A DNA stretch of 64,000 bases, from the NCBI GenBank assembly GCA_934655875.1, contig CAKUHB010000007.1, positions 1-64,000 on the forward strand. Direction: 5' to 3'. A model generated the notes under the pieces. The model saw nothing but the letters and a program-made list of their open reading frames with translations, was not told the origin of the DNA and made no database searches. Below, piece by piece: positions 25,816 to 34,458 of this stretch (the first letter of the stretch is position 1; each line of letters starts with the position of its first letter). The DNA is from an uncultured Oscillospiraceae bacterium (lineage in GTDB: Bacteria > Bacillota > Clostridia > Oscillospirales > Oscillospiraceae). The translations under genes were made by a program, and so were the position numbers.

Positions 25816-26651
25816 GCGTCTGGTATGCGATTCTGGACGGCATCGGTCTTAAGATGTTTTCCATGGACTTTATGAAAAACGCGCTGCTGGCCGTTCTGCT
25901 GCTGGCGCCGCTCTTCGGCCTGCTTTCAACCATGATCGTGACGGGGAAGATGAGCTTCTTCTCCGATGCGCTGGGCCATTCCGGCTTTACGGGCATCGCC
26001 ATCGGCGCGCTGTGCGGCGCGGTGCAGCCGCTGTATTTTGCTGTGGGGCTGTCGGTTCTGTTCGCGCTGCTGTTTTCCTTTGTGCGCAGCCGCTCGAGCC
26101 AGTCGGCCGATACGATCATCGGCGTCTTTTCCTCGACGGCGGTCGCGCTCGGCATTTTCATTGTCACGCTGGGCGGCAAAAGCTTTACGAAGTTCAACCG
26201 CTATCTGATCGGCGATATCCTGTCGGTCACGCCGGCGGAGATCGGCTTTCTGGCGCTCGTGCTGCTGGCCGTCGTGCTGCTGTGGGCGTTCGGCTCGAAC
26301 CGGCTGATCCTGACGGCGGTACACCCGCAGCTGGCGTCCTCCCGCGGCATTGCGACGAAGCGCAACGAGACGCTCTTCACTGTCGCCATCGCCATCGTCG
26401 TGACGCTGGCGATGAGCTGGGTGGGGCTGATGGTCATTAACTCGCTGCTAGTGCTTCCGGCGGCTGCGTCGCGCAATCTGGCGCGGAATCTGCGGCAGTA
26501 CCATCTGCTGTCCGTCCTGTCGGCGCTCGTGTGCGGGCTGCTGGGACTGGTGACGGCCTACTGGCTTGGCTGCTCGGCGGGCGCGACGATCGCTCTGTAT
26601 CTGGCGGTCTATTTTGCCGTGTCGTTCGCGCTGCGGCAGAGAGCGGGATAA
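25812..26651 (+). CDS. Metal ABC transporter permease (ZnuB-like)
   Basis: 279 residues with eight or nine hydrophobic segments. FFSDALGHSGFTGIAIG is the ABC-3 family cytoplasmic loop that contacts the ATPase. It completes the zinc/manganese importer; it is the last gene of the unit and is followed by a weak terminator. Confidence 0.93.
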   Translation: MSVWYAILDGIGLKMFSMDFMKNALLAVLLLAPLFGLLSTMIVTGKMSFFSDALGHSGFTGIAIGALCGAVQPLYFAVGLSVLFALLFSFVRSRSSQSADTIIGVFSSTAVALGIFIVTLGGKSFTKFNRYLIGDILSVTPAEIGFLALVLLAVVLLWAFGSNRLILTAVHPQLASSRGIATKRNETLFTVAIAIVVTLAMSWVGLMVINSLLVLPAAASRNLARNLRQYHLLSVLSALVCGLLGLVTAYWLGCSAGATIALYLAVYFAVSFALRQRAG

Positions 26652-26677
26652 AAACCGCGACATAGCATAAAACTTTG

Positions 26678-26707
26678 CCGGGATCCCGTGCGGATTCCGG
26701 CTTTTCT
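26678..26707 (+). terminator. Terminator after the Znu-type operon
   Basis: GCCGGGATC (26678-26686) pairs with GATTCCGGC (26694-26702) with one mismatch, followed by TTTTC. Confidence 0.65.
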
Positions 26708-26712
26708 GCCAC

Positions 26713-26741
26713 TTGTATGCAGGAAAAAAGTGTGCTAAACT
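26713..26741 (+). promoter_or_regulatory. Promoter of the FkbM gene
   Basis: TTGTAT (26713-26718) and TAAACT (26736-26741), 17-base spacer, just before AAAAGGAGATGACCGC. Confidence 0.55.
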
Positions 26742-26763
26742 TTTCATAAAAGGAGATGACCGC

Positions 26764-27792
26764 TTGAACTGGGAGCAGCTTCGGAGTATAAAAAAGCCGA
26801 TCGTACTCTACGGCATGGGCAACGGCGCGGATCGCATTCTGGACGCGCTGGCGCGATATGGGATCACGGCAAGCGGCGTTTTTGCCAGCGACGCATTTGC
26901 GCGCGGGCAGCGTTTCCGCGGCTTCCCGGTACTCCGCTATGACGAAGCCAGAGCGCGCTTCGGCGACATGCTCATCCTTCTGGCCTTCGGCACGAGCGAT
27001 CCCGCCGTCATGGCGCAGATCGACGCGATCGCGCGCGAGCAGGAGCTCTACGCCCCGGATTTTCCCGTCGTGGGGGATACCCCCTTCGACCGGCCGTTTT
27101 ACGAGCGGCACCGCGCGGAATTGGAAACGATTCACGCGCGTCTGGCGGACGAGCAGTCGCGCCTGGTTCTGCAGAGCGTCATCGATTACAAGCTGAGCTG
27201 GGAGCTTCCGAAGCTCCGCGGCTGCGAGACGGAGCTGGACGAAGCGTATACCGACATTTTACGTCTTGCCCCCGGCGAGACGCTGGTCGACCTTGGCGCA
27301 TATAAGGGCGATACCGTGCAGGAATTTGTCCGCCGCTGCCCGGATTACCGCGCCGTTTACGCCGTGGAGCCGGATGCGTATTCCTTCCGGCGGCTGCAAG
27401 CTTCTGTGCAGGGCCTGCGGGACTGCACCTGCGTGCAGTCGCTGGCCGGACGGGACTGCGGCACGGCATACTTTGCGGCCAAGGGCGGCCGCGGCTCCCA
27501 TAAAGCAGCCGGCGGCGTCCCGACGCCGGTCGTAAGCGCGGACGCGCTGCTCGCCGGCAGGCCGGCAAGCTTTTTCAATATCGACGTCGAAGGCGGCGAG
27601 CGCGAAGCGATTCTGGGCGCGGCAGAAACCATCCGCCGGGATAAGCCGAAGCTCCTGCTGGCCGCTTATCACCGCAGCGAAGACCTGTTCGCGCTGCCGC
27701 AGCTGGTTTTATCCCTGCGCGGCGATTACCGGATCTATCTGCGCCATCACCGGCAGCTCCCGGCCTGGGATATCAATTATTATTTCGTATAA
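26764..27792 (+). CDS. FkbM family SAM-dependent methyltransferase
   Basis: 342 residues from a TTG start with AAAGGAG at good spacing. The N-terminal third has a Rossmann-like VLYGMGNGADRIL, often seen before FkbM domains that act on glycans. The methyltransferase core shows LVDLGAYKGDTVQEF (motif I), YAVEPDAYSF, and FNIDVEGGEREAI. The acceptor is unknown; O-methylation of a surface sugar is typical for the family. It is followed by an amidohydrolase 21 bases later. Confidence 0.82.
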   Translation: MNWEQLRSIKKPIVLYGMGNGADRILDALARYGITASGVFASDAFARGQRFRGFPVLRYDEARARFGDMLILLAFGTSDPAVMAQIDAIAREQELYAPDFPVVGDTPFDRPFYERHRAELETIHARLADEQSRLVLQSVIDYKLSWELPKLRGCETELDEAYTDILRLAPGETLVDLGAYKGDTVQEFVRRCPDYRAVYAVEPDAYSFRRLQASVQGLRDCTCVQSLAGRDCGTAYFAAKGGRGSHKAAGGVPTPVVSADALLAGRPASFFNIDVEGGEREAILGAAETIRRDKPKLLLAAYHRSEDLFALPQLVLSLRGDYRIYLRHHRQLPAWDINYYFV

Positions 27793-27813
27793 ACTAGAAA
27801 CAGAGGATTCCCC

Positions 27814-28605
27814 ATGAAAATTGCAGATATTCACGCACATATCTTCCCGGAAAAGCTGGCGGAAAAGGCGTCGCATTCCATCGGCGACTTTTACGGCGTC
27901 GACATCGAGCGCGAGGCCGACATGCCCTGCCTGACTGCGGAGGACAAGCTGGCCGGGATCACGCGCTGCGTCGTCTCCAACTCCGCGACGGGGCCGAAAC
28001 AGGTCTATAACGCCAACACCTTCCTCGCCGAGAGCGTCAAGGGTCATCCGGGCTATATTGCCTTCGGCACGATCTATCCCGGCATGGACGGCTTTGAAGA
28101 GGAGCTGGACCGCATGCTGGAGCTTGGCCTGCGCGGCATCAAGATCCACCCGGATTTCCAGAAGCTCGCCATCGACGACGAGAGCGGCATCGAGACCTAC
28201 AAAGCCATTGCCCGGCGGGGGCTTCCGGTGCTCTTCCACATGGGCGACAACCGGTATGACTTTTCCTCGCCGGAGCGGCTGACGAATCTTCTGCGGCGCG
28301 TGCCGGATCTGAAGGTCGTGGCCGCGCACTTCGGCGGCTGGAATATCTGGCCGCAGTCGCTGGCGCATCCGCAGCCGGAAAGCGTTCTGTATGATACGTC
28401 CTCCACGCTCGGCATGACCGACCGGGAGATCGTCATGCGCCTGATCGACCAGATCGGCCCCAACCGCCTGCTGTTCGGCACGGACTTCCCAATGTGGAGC
28501 CCGAAGGAGGAGCTGGCGCGCTTCATGGCGCTCGACCTTGACGATGCGTCCCGGCAGAAGATTCTCTATGACAATTTTATGAAGCTCCTGAAGCTTCACG
28601 ATTAA
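27814..28605 (+). CDS. Amidohydrolase-2 family metal-dependent hydrolase
   Basis: 263 residues. The TIM barrel has ADIHAHIFPEK (HxH), GIKIHPDFQ, VVAAHFGGW and LLFGTDFPMWSP, the last carrying the catalytic Asp. This matches the ACMSD/uronate-isomerase-like amidohydrolase-2 group, whose members hydrolyse or decarboxylate varied substrates. It ends 19 bases before the glucokinase, so it may be cotranscribed with FkbM, glucokinase and pgi. Confidence 0.85.
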   Translation: MKIADIHAHIFPEKLAEKASHSIGDFYGVDIEREADMPCLTAEDKLAGITRCVVSNSATGPKQVYNANTFLAESVKGHPGYIAFGTIYPGMDGFEEELDRMLELGLRGIKIHPDFQKLAIDDESGIETYKAIARRGLPVLFHMGDNRYDFSSPERLTNLLRRVPDLKVVAAHFGGWNIWPQSLAHPQPESVLYDTSSTLGMTDREIVMRLIDQIGPNRLLFGTDFPMWSPKEELARFMALDLDDASRQKILYDNFMKLLKLHD

Positions 28606-28624
28606 CAGGAAAGAGGCAGCTTTT

Positions 28625-29575
28625 ATGTATCAGATCGGCATTGACATCGGCGGTACCAACATCAAGATTGGTCTTCTGGACGAAGCGCTGGAGCTTGCGG
28701 CGGTCTGCTCCATTCCGTTCCCGCACACGACGGCGCAGGACATGGCGGAGAAGATCTGCACAGCCGTTGGGGAGCTTCTGGACGGCCGCGGTGCAAAGCT
28801 CAGCGACGTGCAGTCAGTCGGCGCGGTCGTTCCCGGCAGCATCGACGCGAGCGGCGAGGCGGTTCTTGACGCGTACAATCTGGAGTTCCACAACGTCCCG
28901 CTCAAAAAGATCCTGCAATCGCAGTTCCCCGGCATCCCCGCCTACATTGCCAACGATGCCAACGGCGCGGCGCTGGCAGAGCTCTACAAGGGCGCGTTCG
29001 TCGGGCATAGAACCGGCGTTCTGCTGACGCTCGGCACGGGGCTTGGCGGCGGCATCATCCTGAACGGCAAAATGTTCAACGGCGGCATGAACCACGGTGT
29101 AGAGCTGGGGCACGCGTATCTTGTCGACGGCGGCGAGCCGTGCAGCTGCGGCAATCACGGCTGCATGGAGGCCTACTGCGCGGCGAGCGTCCTCGCGCGC
29201 GACGGCCGCCGCGCCATGCAGGCACACCCCGAAAGTCTTCTGGCGCAGAAGACCGGCGGCGACGCTGCGCAGATCACGCCCAAGCTCGTCACCGACTGTG
29301 CCAAGGCCGGAGACGAGACGGCATTGACCGTCTTCCGCACCTATCTCGACCATCTCAGCTCTGCCTGCGCGTCCATCTGCAATATCCTCGATCCGGAGGT
29401 CCTCGCGCTCGGAGGTGGCCTGAGCGCGGCAGGCCCGTTCCTGTTTGAGCCGCTGGAGGAGCTGGTCAGCAAAAAGTGCTTTTTCAACGCCCACGGCCTG
29501 CTGGTTCCGGCGGTGCTCGGCAATGAAGCCGGCATGATCGGCGCAGCGCTTCTGGCGCGCGACGCCGCGGTATAA
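28625..29575 (+). CDS. glk: ROK family glucokinase
   Basis: 316 residues. IGIDIGGTNIKIGL is the phosphate-1 loop; LGTGLGGGIIL is the adenosine region; the ROK zinc motif CSCGNHGCMEAYC is intact. It likely phosphorylates glucose with ATP, feeding glucose 6-phosphate to the Pgi encoded 45 bases downstream. N-acetylmannosamine or other hexoses remain possible, since ROK kinases overlap in motif content. Confidence 0.88.
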   Translation: MYQIGIDIGGTNIKIGLLDEALELAAVCSIPFPHTTAQDMAEKICTAVGELLDGRGAKLSDVQSVGAVVPGSIDASGEAVLDAYNLEFHNVPLKKILQSQFPGIPAYIANDANGAALAELYKGAFVGHRTGVLLTLGTGLGGGIILNGKMFNGGMNHGVELGHAYLVDGGEPCSCGNHGCMEAYCAASVLARDGRRAMQAHPESLLAQKTGGDAAQITPKLVTDCAKAGDETALTVFRTYLDHLSSACASICNILDPEVLALGGGLSAAGPFLFEPLEELVSKKCFFNAHGLLVPAVLGNEAGMIGAALLARDAAV

Positions 29576-29620
29576 GCCTGAAGTTCCCACCTATCATCTT
29601 GTTTTGAAGGAGTGTTTTCT

Positions 29621-30913
29621 ATGGTAACAGTCAACTTTGAGGGCGCAGCCCAGTTCTATCCGCACACACCCGACCGCGCAGCGGCGCAGGCCGCCTATGA
29701 CACGCTTGTCAGCCGCTCCGGCGCAGGCAATGACTTCACCGGCTGGATCGATCTGCCGGTAAACTATGACAAGGAAGAGTTTGCCCGCATCCAGAAGGCC
29801 GCGCAGAAGATCCAGTCCGATTCCAAGGCGCTGGTCGTCATCGGCATCGGCGGCAGCTATCTCGGCGCGCGCGCCGTAGTGGAGCTGCTGAAAAGCCCGA
29901 ACTACAACGCCCTGCCCAAGCAGACGCCCGACATCTACTTTGCCGGCAACGGCATTTCCTCCGACGCTGTGACGGAGATCTTCGCCATGATCGGCGACCG
30001 GGATTTCTCCGTCAACGTCATCTCCAAATCCGGCACGACGACCGAGCCCGCCATCGCGTTCCGTCTGTTCAAGCAGGCACTGGAAAAGAAATACGGCGCA
30101 GACGGCGCACGTGGCCGCATTTACGCCACGACCGACCGGAAAAAGGGCGCGCTCAAGACGCTCGCCGACCGCGAGGGCTATGAGACGTTCGTCGTTCCTG
30201 ACGATGTCGGCGGCCGCTATTCCGTGCTGACGGCAGTGGGTTTGCTGCCCATCGCCTGCTGCGGCATCGACATTGAAATGCTGATGCAGGGCGCACAGAA
30301 AGAGCGCGAGCAGACGCTCGCCGCCGGCATTGACAGCGCCGCCGCGCAGTACGCCATGAGCCGCCAGACGCTGTATGCCGCGGGCAAGACCACGGAAATT
30401 CTGGCTGCCTATGAGCCGTCGTTCCGCTTCATGAGCGAATGGTGGAAGCAGCTCTACGGCGAGTCCGAGGGCAAGGACGGCAAGGGTATTTTCCCTGCAT
30501 CCGTCGATCTGACGCCGGATCTGCACTCCATGGGTCAGTATATCCAGGACGGCAGGCGCATGCTGCAGGAGACGGTCGTCTTCTTCGACAAGGCCAGAAC
30601 GTCCATCACCGTCCCGTCCGACGAGGAGAACCTCGACGGCCTGAACTATCTTGCCGGCCGTGAGATGAGCTATATCAACGAGAAGGCCATGCAGGCCACC
30701 AAGGCCGCGCATATTTCCGGCGGCGTCCCCGTCACCGAGATCCGCCTGCCGGAGATCAACGAGCAGACGCTCGGCGCGCTCATCTACTTCTTTGAGTTCG
30801 CCTGCGGCGTGTCCGGCTACATGGAGGGTGTCAACCCCTTCAACCAGCCCGGCGTGGAAGCCTACAAGAAAAACATGTTCCGCCTGCTCGGCAAGCCCGG
30901 CTACGAAGCATGA
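29621..30913 (+). CDS. pgi: Glucose-6-phosphate isomerase
   Basis: 430 residues from ATG 29621 after GAAGGAGTGTTTTCT; a GTG three codons earlier lies inside the spacer. Key segments are VIGIGGSYLGARA, VISKSGTTTEPAIAF, and the C-terminal GVNPFNQPGVEAYK. The length is that of the short bacterial form. It interconverts glucose 6-phosphate and fructose 6-phosphate and pairs functionally with the adjacent glucokinase. Confidence 0.96.
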   Translation: MVTVNFEGAAQFYPHTPDRAAAQAAYDTLVSRSGAGNDFTGWIDLPVNYDKEEFARIQKAAQKIQSDSKALVVIGIGGSYLGARAVVELLKSPNYNALPKQTPDIYFAGNGISSDAVTEIFAMIGDRDFSVNVISKSGTTTEPAIAFRLFKQALEKKYGADGARGRIYATTDRKKGALKTLADREGYETFVVPDDVGGRYSVLTAVGLLPIACCGIDIEMLMQGAQKEREQTLAAGIDSAAAQYAMSRQTLYAAGKTTEILAAYEPSFRFMSEWWKQLYGESEGKDGKGIFPASVDLTPDLHSMGQYIQDGRRMLQETVVFFDKARTSITVPSDEENLDGLNYLAGREMSYINEKAMQATKAAHISGGVPVTEIRLPEINEQTLGALIYFFEFACGVSGYMEGVNPFNQPGVEAYKKNMFRLLGKPGYEA

Positions 30914-30921
30914 TCTGATAC

Positions 30922-30961
30922 AAAAACGCGGCGCTGTTTTCAAAAACAGCGCCGCGTTTTT
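30922..30961. terminator. Bidirectional terminator after pgi
   Basis: AAAACGCGGCGCTGTTTT faces AAAACAGCGCCGCGTTTT, a long GC stem with flanking A and T runs that suits both converging genes. Confidence 0.93.
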
Positions 30962-31532
30962 ATTTCTGCTCCGGGTCCGGGAAGTAGGTCAGCATGCGGG
31001 GGTTATTTTCGATCGAGTCGGGGTCGATGCCTTTGGCGTCGCACCAGCGGAAGAAGGCTTTGTTGAGAAAAGCCCCCAGATTCTGCATGGCGCTGTAGAG
31101 GTTAATCTCGTCCTCGCCCACAAACAGGATCGTGTTGATGCCGCCGCGGGTCATCAGGCTCCGCTGACCCCTGATCTGGTTATAGTGGTACGTCTTTTTT
31201 CCGTGGCCCCACGCCTTATAGAGGAAGCCCTCGTCGTCATAGTAGATCGACACGGAAAAATATGTACACAGCAGGATGATGCCGAAAATGATCGCCGCGA
31301 TGCTGCCGAGGAGCAGCAGCGTATCGCCCTTCTTTGAGACGAACTGCACCAGCACGGCCACGCCGAGGAACAGCAGAATTACGCCGATCACCGCGCTGCG
31401 GCGCGGGGGACGCACGACCTGCTTGCTCTTTTCCAGCTTGGACTTCGGGAAGATCAGCTTCAGGAGCGTATCGATCAGAAAGCAGATCAGAAAGACCGCC
31501 GCGCAGACGATCACAACAAAGATCAATTGCAT
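30960..31532 (-). CDS. Small membrane protein with PH-like soluble domain
   Basis: 190 residues. Hydrophobic helices lie at about 3-24, 47-66 and 70-93, followed by a soluble domain with SIYYDDEGFLYKAWGHG and TYHYNQIRGQRSLM that resembles the bacterial PH-type domains of YdbT/DUF304-like proteins. I do not recognise a named family. It overlaps the 5-FTHF cyclo-ligase gene by 10 bases, so they are cotranscribed. Confidence 0.65.
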   Translation of the reverse strand: MQLIFVVIVCAAVFLICFLIDTLLKLIFPKSKLEKSKQVVRPPRRSAVIGVILLFLGVAVLVQFVSKKGDTLLLLGSIAAIIFGIILLCTYFSVSIYYDDEGFLYKAWGHGKKTYHYNQIRGQRSLMTRGGINTILFVGEDEINLYSAMQNLGAFLNKAFFRWCDAKGIDPDSIENNPRMLTYFPDPEQK

Positions 31533-32083
31533 GCTGCTTCCTCCTCGATGGGTGCGGAAATGACATACTGCACCGGAATGTCATAGTCGTCCACGTCCAG
31601 ATGGTCAAACATCTGGAAGCCATAGCACAGAGCCAGCGTCACATGCTTCGGGTGGGCGGCGAGGTATTTGTCGTAGAAGCCGCCGCCATAGCCGCAGCGG
31701 TGGCCCTCCGGGTCAAAGGCCAGTCCCGGCATCAGGATGAGGGCCGTCTCATCATCGGCCTCCGGGCCGTCTGCAACCGGCTCCGGGATGCTGTACGCGC
31801 CCGGCGCGACGGCGGACAGATCGTCCAGCCAGAGGAATTTCATCGTCTCGCCAAAGACCTTCGGCACGGCCACGCGCTTGCCGTCGGCCTGCGCCTGCCG
31901 GAGAATGTCCGCCGTGCGAACCTCCTGATTGTACGAAAGATAGCCGTATACGCTCTTTGCGGCCTGATAGGCCGGGTGGTCGAACAGCAGCGCGGCCAGA
32001 CGGCGGCTGGCGTCTTCGATTTGCGCCGGGGTCAGCGCGCGCTTTTTCGCGCGGATCTCCGCGCGCAGAGCTTTTTTATCCAT
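31523..32083 (-). CDS. 5-formyltetrahydrofolate cyclo-ligase
   Basis: 186 residues from ATG 32083 after GGAGGCACGACT. MDKKALRAEIRAKKRAL is the usual start of the family; LILMPGLAFDPEGHRCGYGG and GGFYDKYL form the ATP/phosphate site. It converts 5-formyl-THF to 5,10-methenyl-THF with ATP, recycling folate. Its promoter overlaps the end of the upstream deacetylase gene. Confidence 0.95.
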   Translation of the reverse strand: MDKKALRAEIRAKKRALTPAQIEDASRRLAALLFDHPAYQAAKSVYGYLSYNQEVRTADILRQAQADGKRVAVPKVFGETMKFLWLDDLSAVAPGAYSIPEPVADGPEADDETALILMPGLAFDPEGHRCGYGGGFYDKYLAAHPKHVTLALCYGFQMFDHLDVDDYDIPVQYVISAPIEEEAACN

Positions 32084-32138
32084 AGTCGTGCCTCCTGCAG
32101 GCAAAGTTCCGTGCGCAAGCCGCGCACGGTTCTTTCTT

Positions 32139-32167
32139 ATTCTACCCCGGAAACGCCCCCGCGTCAA
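32139..32167 (-). promoter_or_regulatory. Promoter of the cyclo-ligase gene
   Basis: Minus-strand TTGACG (32162-32167) and TAGAAT (32139-32144), 17-base spacer. A hairpin, CCGTGCGC/GCGCACGG (32109-32129), lies in the leader just downstream and could also end the deacetylase transcript. Confidence 0.65.
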
Positions 32168-32862
32168 CCGGACTGTGCCGGAAAGCTCGAATAGACCTGC
32201 CCGGGCGCAAGCGCTGTGCCGCGCAGACGCGCCAGCTCCGAGACGGTGCAGAACGTATAGCCCTGCGCCTGCAATCGATCAACAGCCTGTAGGGCGCACT
32301 GGACGGAATGCTCCGACAGATCGTGCATCAGAATCACGCCGCCGTCGTGCGCGTCCGACAGAACCGTCGGCAGAACGCCGTCCCACGCGGCGTGATCCCA
32401 GTCGCACGGGTCGACTGACCATAAAATCACCGACAGCTCCAGCTCCTCCGCCGCGTCCAGCAGCTGCGGGCTGTAGAGCCCGCCGGGCGGCCGGAACAGC
32501 CTTGCGCGCACGCCGCAGCACTCGCTCACGGCCTGCATGTTTTCCGTCAGATCGGCCAGCACGGCCTGTTTGTCCAGCTTCTGCATATAATCATGGCAGC
32601 TACTGTGCAGGCCGATTTCGTGCCCCTCGGACGCGATGCGCACGAGCGTGTCCGGAAACTGCTCGATCCGGTAGCCGCAGACGAAAAACGTCGCGTGCAC
32701 CTGCCGCGCGGCCAGTCCGTCCAGAAGTGTCTCGGTCAGCTCGCCGGACGGCCCGTCGTCAAACGTCAGCGCCAGATATTTTTTCGGCACGTCCGACGCA
32801 CGCGCCGCAGGCGCCGACAGCAGCAGCGCCAGCGCGGCCAGCAGGAAAAAACTCTTTTTCAT
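32164..32862 (-). CDS. Exported polysaccharide deacetylase (NodB fold)
   Basis: 232 residues from ATG 32862 after GGAAAGGAGAGTGCGC. Signal peptide at 1-22 (ends ARA). Carbohydrate esterase 4 motifs: TFDDGPS (catalytic and metal Asp), EIGLHSSCH (metal His), RPPGGLYSP, and VILMHDLS (catalytic His). It likely removes acetyl groups from peptidoglycan or a surface polysaccharide, as PdaA-type enzymes do in sporulating cells. Confidence 0.93.
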   Translation of the reverse strand: MKKSFFLLAALALLLSAPAARASDVPKKYLALTFDDGPSGELTETLLDGLAARQVHATFFVCGYRIEQFPDTLVRIASEGHEIGLHSSCHDYMQKLDKQAVLADLTENMQAVSECCGVRARLFRPPGGLYSPQLLDAAEELELSVILWSVDPCDWDHAAWDGVLPTVLSDAHDGGVILMHDLSEHSVQCALQAVDRLQAQGYTFCTVSELARLRGTALAPGQVYSSFPAQSG

Positions 32863-32914
32863 GCGCACTCTCCTTTCCAAACGCTTTTAGTATGCACGAA
32901 TTGCGCGCGGATAT

Positions 32915-32943
32915 TTGACGTTGCGGACAAAATAGAGTATGAT
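32915..32943 (+). promoter_or_regulatory. Promoter of prfA
   Basis: TTGACG (32915-32920) and TATGAT (32938-32943), 17-base spacer, ending 32 bases before the prfA start. Confidence 0.7.
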
Positions 32944-32975
32944 ATCCCTGAAATACGAGTTTTGCGAGGAAAACT

Positions 32976-34049
32976 ATGCTGGACAAACTGAAGCTCGTGG
33001 AAGCGCGCTATCTGGAGATGGAAGCGCGCGCCGCGCAGCCGGATTTTTATAACGACGCAAAGGCCGCCGCGCAGCTGTTAAAGGAGCAGCGGCAGCTTGA
33101 GCCGATCATCACCGCCTATCGCAGCTATAACAAAACGCTTGCCGAGCAGGAGGATCTGCGCGCCATGCTCTCGGAGGGGCTGGAGCCGGAGATGAAGGCA
33201 CTGTGTCAGGAGGAATTTGCGCAGAACAAAAAAACGCTCGAAGCGCTGGAGCAGGAGCTGAAAATTCTCCTCCTGCCGCGCGACCCGAACGACGACAAGA
33301 GCGTCATCATGGAAATAAGAGGCGGCGTCGGCGGAGAGGAGAGCGCGCTGTTTGCCCACAGCCTGTATCGGATGTACACCATGTACGCCGAAGCGAAGCA
33401 CTGGACCGTGACGCTGCTCAATTATAACGAAACCGAACTCGGCGGCGTCAAGGAAGCGGATTTTGAGATTCAGGGCGCGGGCGCATATTCCCGCCTGAAA
33501 TTCGAATCCGGCGTCCACCGCGTGCAGCGAGTCCCGGAGACCGAATCCGGCGGGCGCGTCCACACGTCGACCGCGACGGTCGCGGTGCTGCCGGAGATGG
33601 AGCAGGCTGAGGTCGAGATCCGGCCGGAGGACATTGAGATGCAGGTCTACCGCTCCTCCGGCGCGGGCGGCCAGCACATCAACAAGACCTCCTCCGCCGT
33701 GCGGCTTATCCACAAACCGTCCGGCATTGTGGTCGCGTGTCAGGAGGAGCGGTCGCAGGTGCAGAACCGCGAAAAATGCATGCAGATGCTCGCGTCCAAG
33801 CTCTATCAGATCGAGCAGGAGCGCATTTCCTCCGCCGTCACGTCCGAGCGCCGCAGTCAGGTCGGCACCGGCATGCGCAACGAGCGTATCCGCACCTATA
33901 ATTTTCCTCAGGGCCGCGTCACCGACCATCGCATCGGCCTGACGCTCTATAAGATCGACGCGATCATGGACGGCGCGCTGGACGAGCTCATCGACGCGCT
34001 CGTCACCGCCGATCAGGCGGAGAAATTGCAGAGCAGTCAGGAGACTTGA
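32976..34049 (+). CDS. prfA: Peptide chain release factor 1
   Basis: 357 residues, standard RF1 length. VQRVPETESGGRVHTS holds the PxT stop-codon tripeptide (PET) characteristic of RF1 (UAA/UAG), not the SPF of RF2. SSGAGGQHINKTSSAVR carries the universal GGQ that triggers peptide release. The usual partner prmC, which methylates the GGQ glutamine, is not adjacent; a repeat-rich spacer follows instead, then Sua5. Confidence 0.97.
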   Translation: MLDKLKLVEARYLEMEARAAQPDFYNDAKAAAQLLKEQRQLEPIITAYRSYNKTLAEQEDLRAMLSEGLEPEMKALCQEEFAQNKKTLEALEQELKILLLPRDPNDDKSVIMEIRGGVGGEESALFAHSLYRMYTMYAEAKHWTVTLLNYNETELGGVKEADFEIQGAGAYSRLKFESGVHRVQRVPETESGGRVHTSTATVAVLPEMEQAEVEIRPEDIEMQVYRSSGAGGQHINKTSSAVRLIHKPSGIVVACQEERSQVQNREKCMQMLASKLYQIEQERISSAVTSERRSQVGTGMRNERIRTYNFPQGRVTDHRIGLTLYKIDAIMDGALDELIDALVTADQAEKLQSSQET

Positions 34050-34080
34050 GGAAAGCCGGCAGATTTACACCCAAAAAAGC

Positions 34081-34134
34081 CTTCCCCTCCGGGGCCGATT
34101 CCCCCTGATAGGGGGAATCGGCCCCCAGGGGAAG
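34081..34134 (+). repeat. Long perfect-stem hairpin downstream of prfA
   Basis: GGCCGATTCCCCC (34093-34105) pairs with GGGGGAATCGGCC across the loop TGATA, and an outer CTTCCCCT pairs with AGGGGAAG. There is no T run immediately after, so it is more like a dispersed hairpin repeat than an ordinary terminator, though it may end prfA transcription. Confidence 0.6.
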
Positions 34135-34140
34135 CCGTTT

Positions 34141-34400
34141 GGCCAATGCAAATACGTACAAACCTGCAAATTTTGATAGCAGTTTCTATTGCCTGCACCC
34201 ATTCAAAGGCAACGATCAACAAATCTGATGCTATCCTAACGGGCGGCGCGTACCAAAGCGCCCGTGAGGTGACTGCATGCGAATGAAGAGACTAACATAT
34301 TAGGTTTCCTGCCTGAATCGCACTGCGGTATGAGCCCCGCGTCCCCAGCACTCTTTTCTCCCCATTCTTTTCTCTTGCGAGAGAAAAGAATGGGCCTCCG
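34141..34400 (+). repeat. Dispersed non-coding repeat, copy A
   Basis: This stretch matches the reverse complement of 60361-60630 in a series of blocks in the same order: ATGCAAATACGTACAA, GCAGTTTCTATTG, CATTCAAAGGCA, AACAAATCTGATGC, AACGGGCGGCGCGTACCA, and ATGCGAATG. Both copies end in an AT-rich hairpin; here CCCATTCTTTTCTC (34361-34374) pairs with GAGAAAAGAATGGG (34381-34394), followed by the palindrome CCTCCGGAGG. One-base length differences between blocks and stops in all frames argue against a protein. Confidence 0.75.
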
Positions 34401-34458
34401 GAGGAATGACCCGCCTGCAAATTTGCAGTATATATCAAACATCAAGAAGGAATCACAC

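Noticed and set aside
34330..34458. An extended N-terminus for the Sua5 protein starting at an upstream ATG
   Set aside because: The extra 43 residues fall in the repeat hairpin, lack family similarity, and a TTG with a ribosome site sits exactly at the family start.
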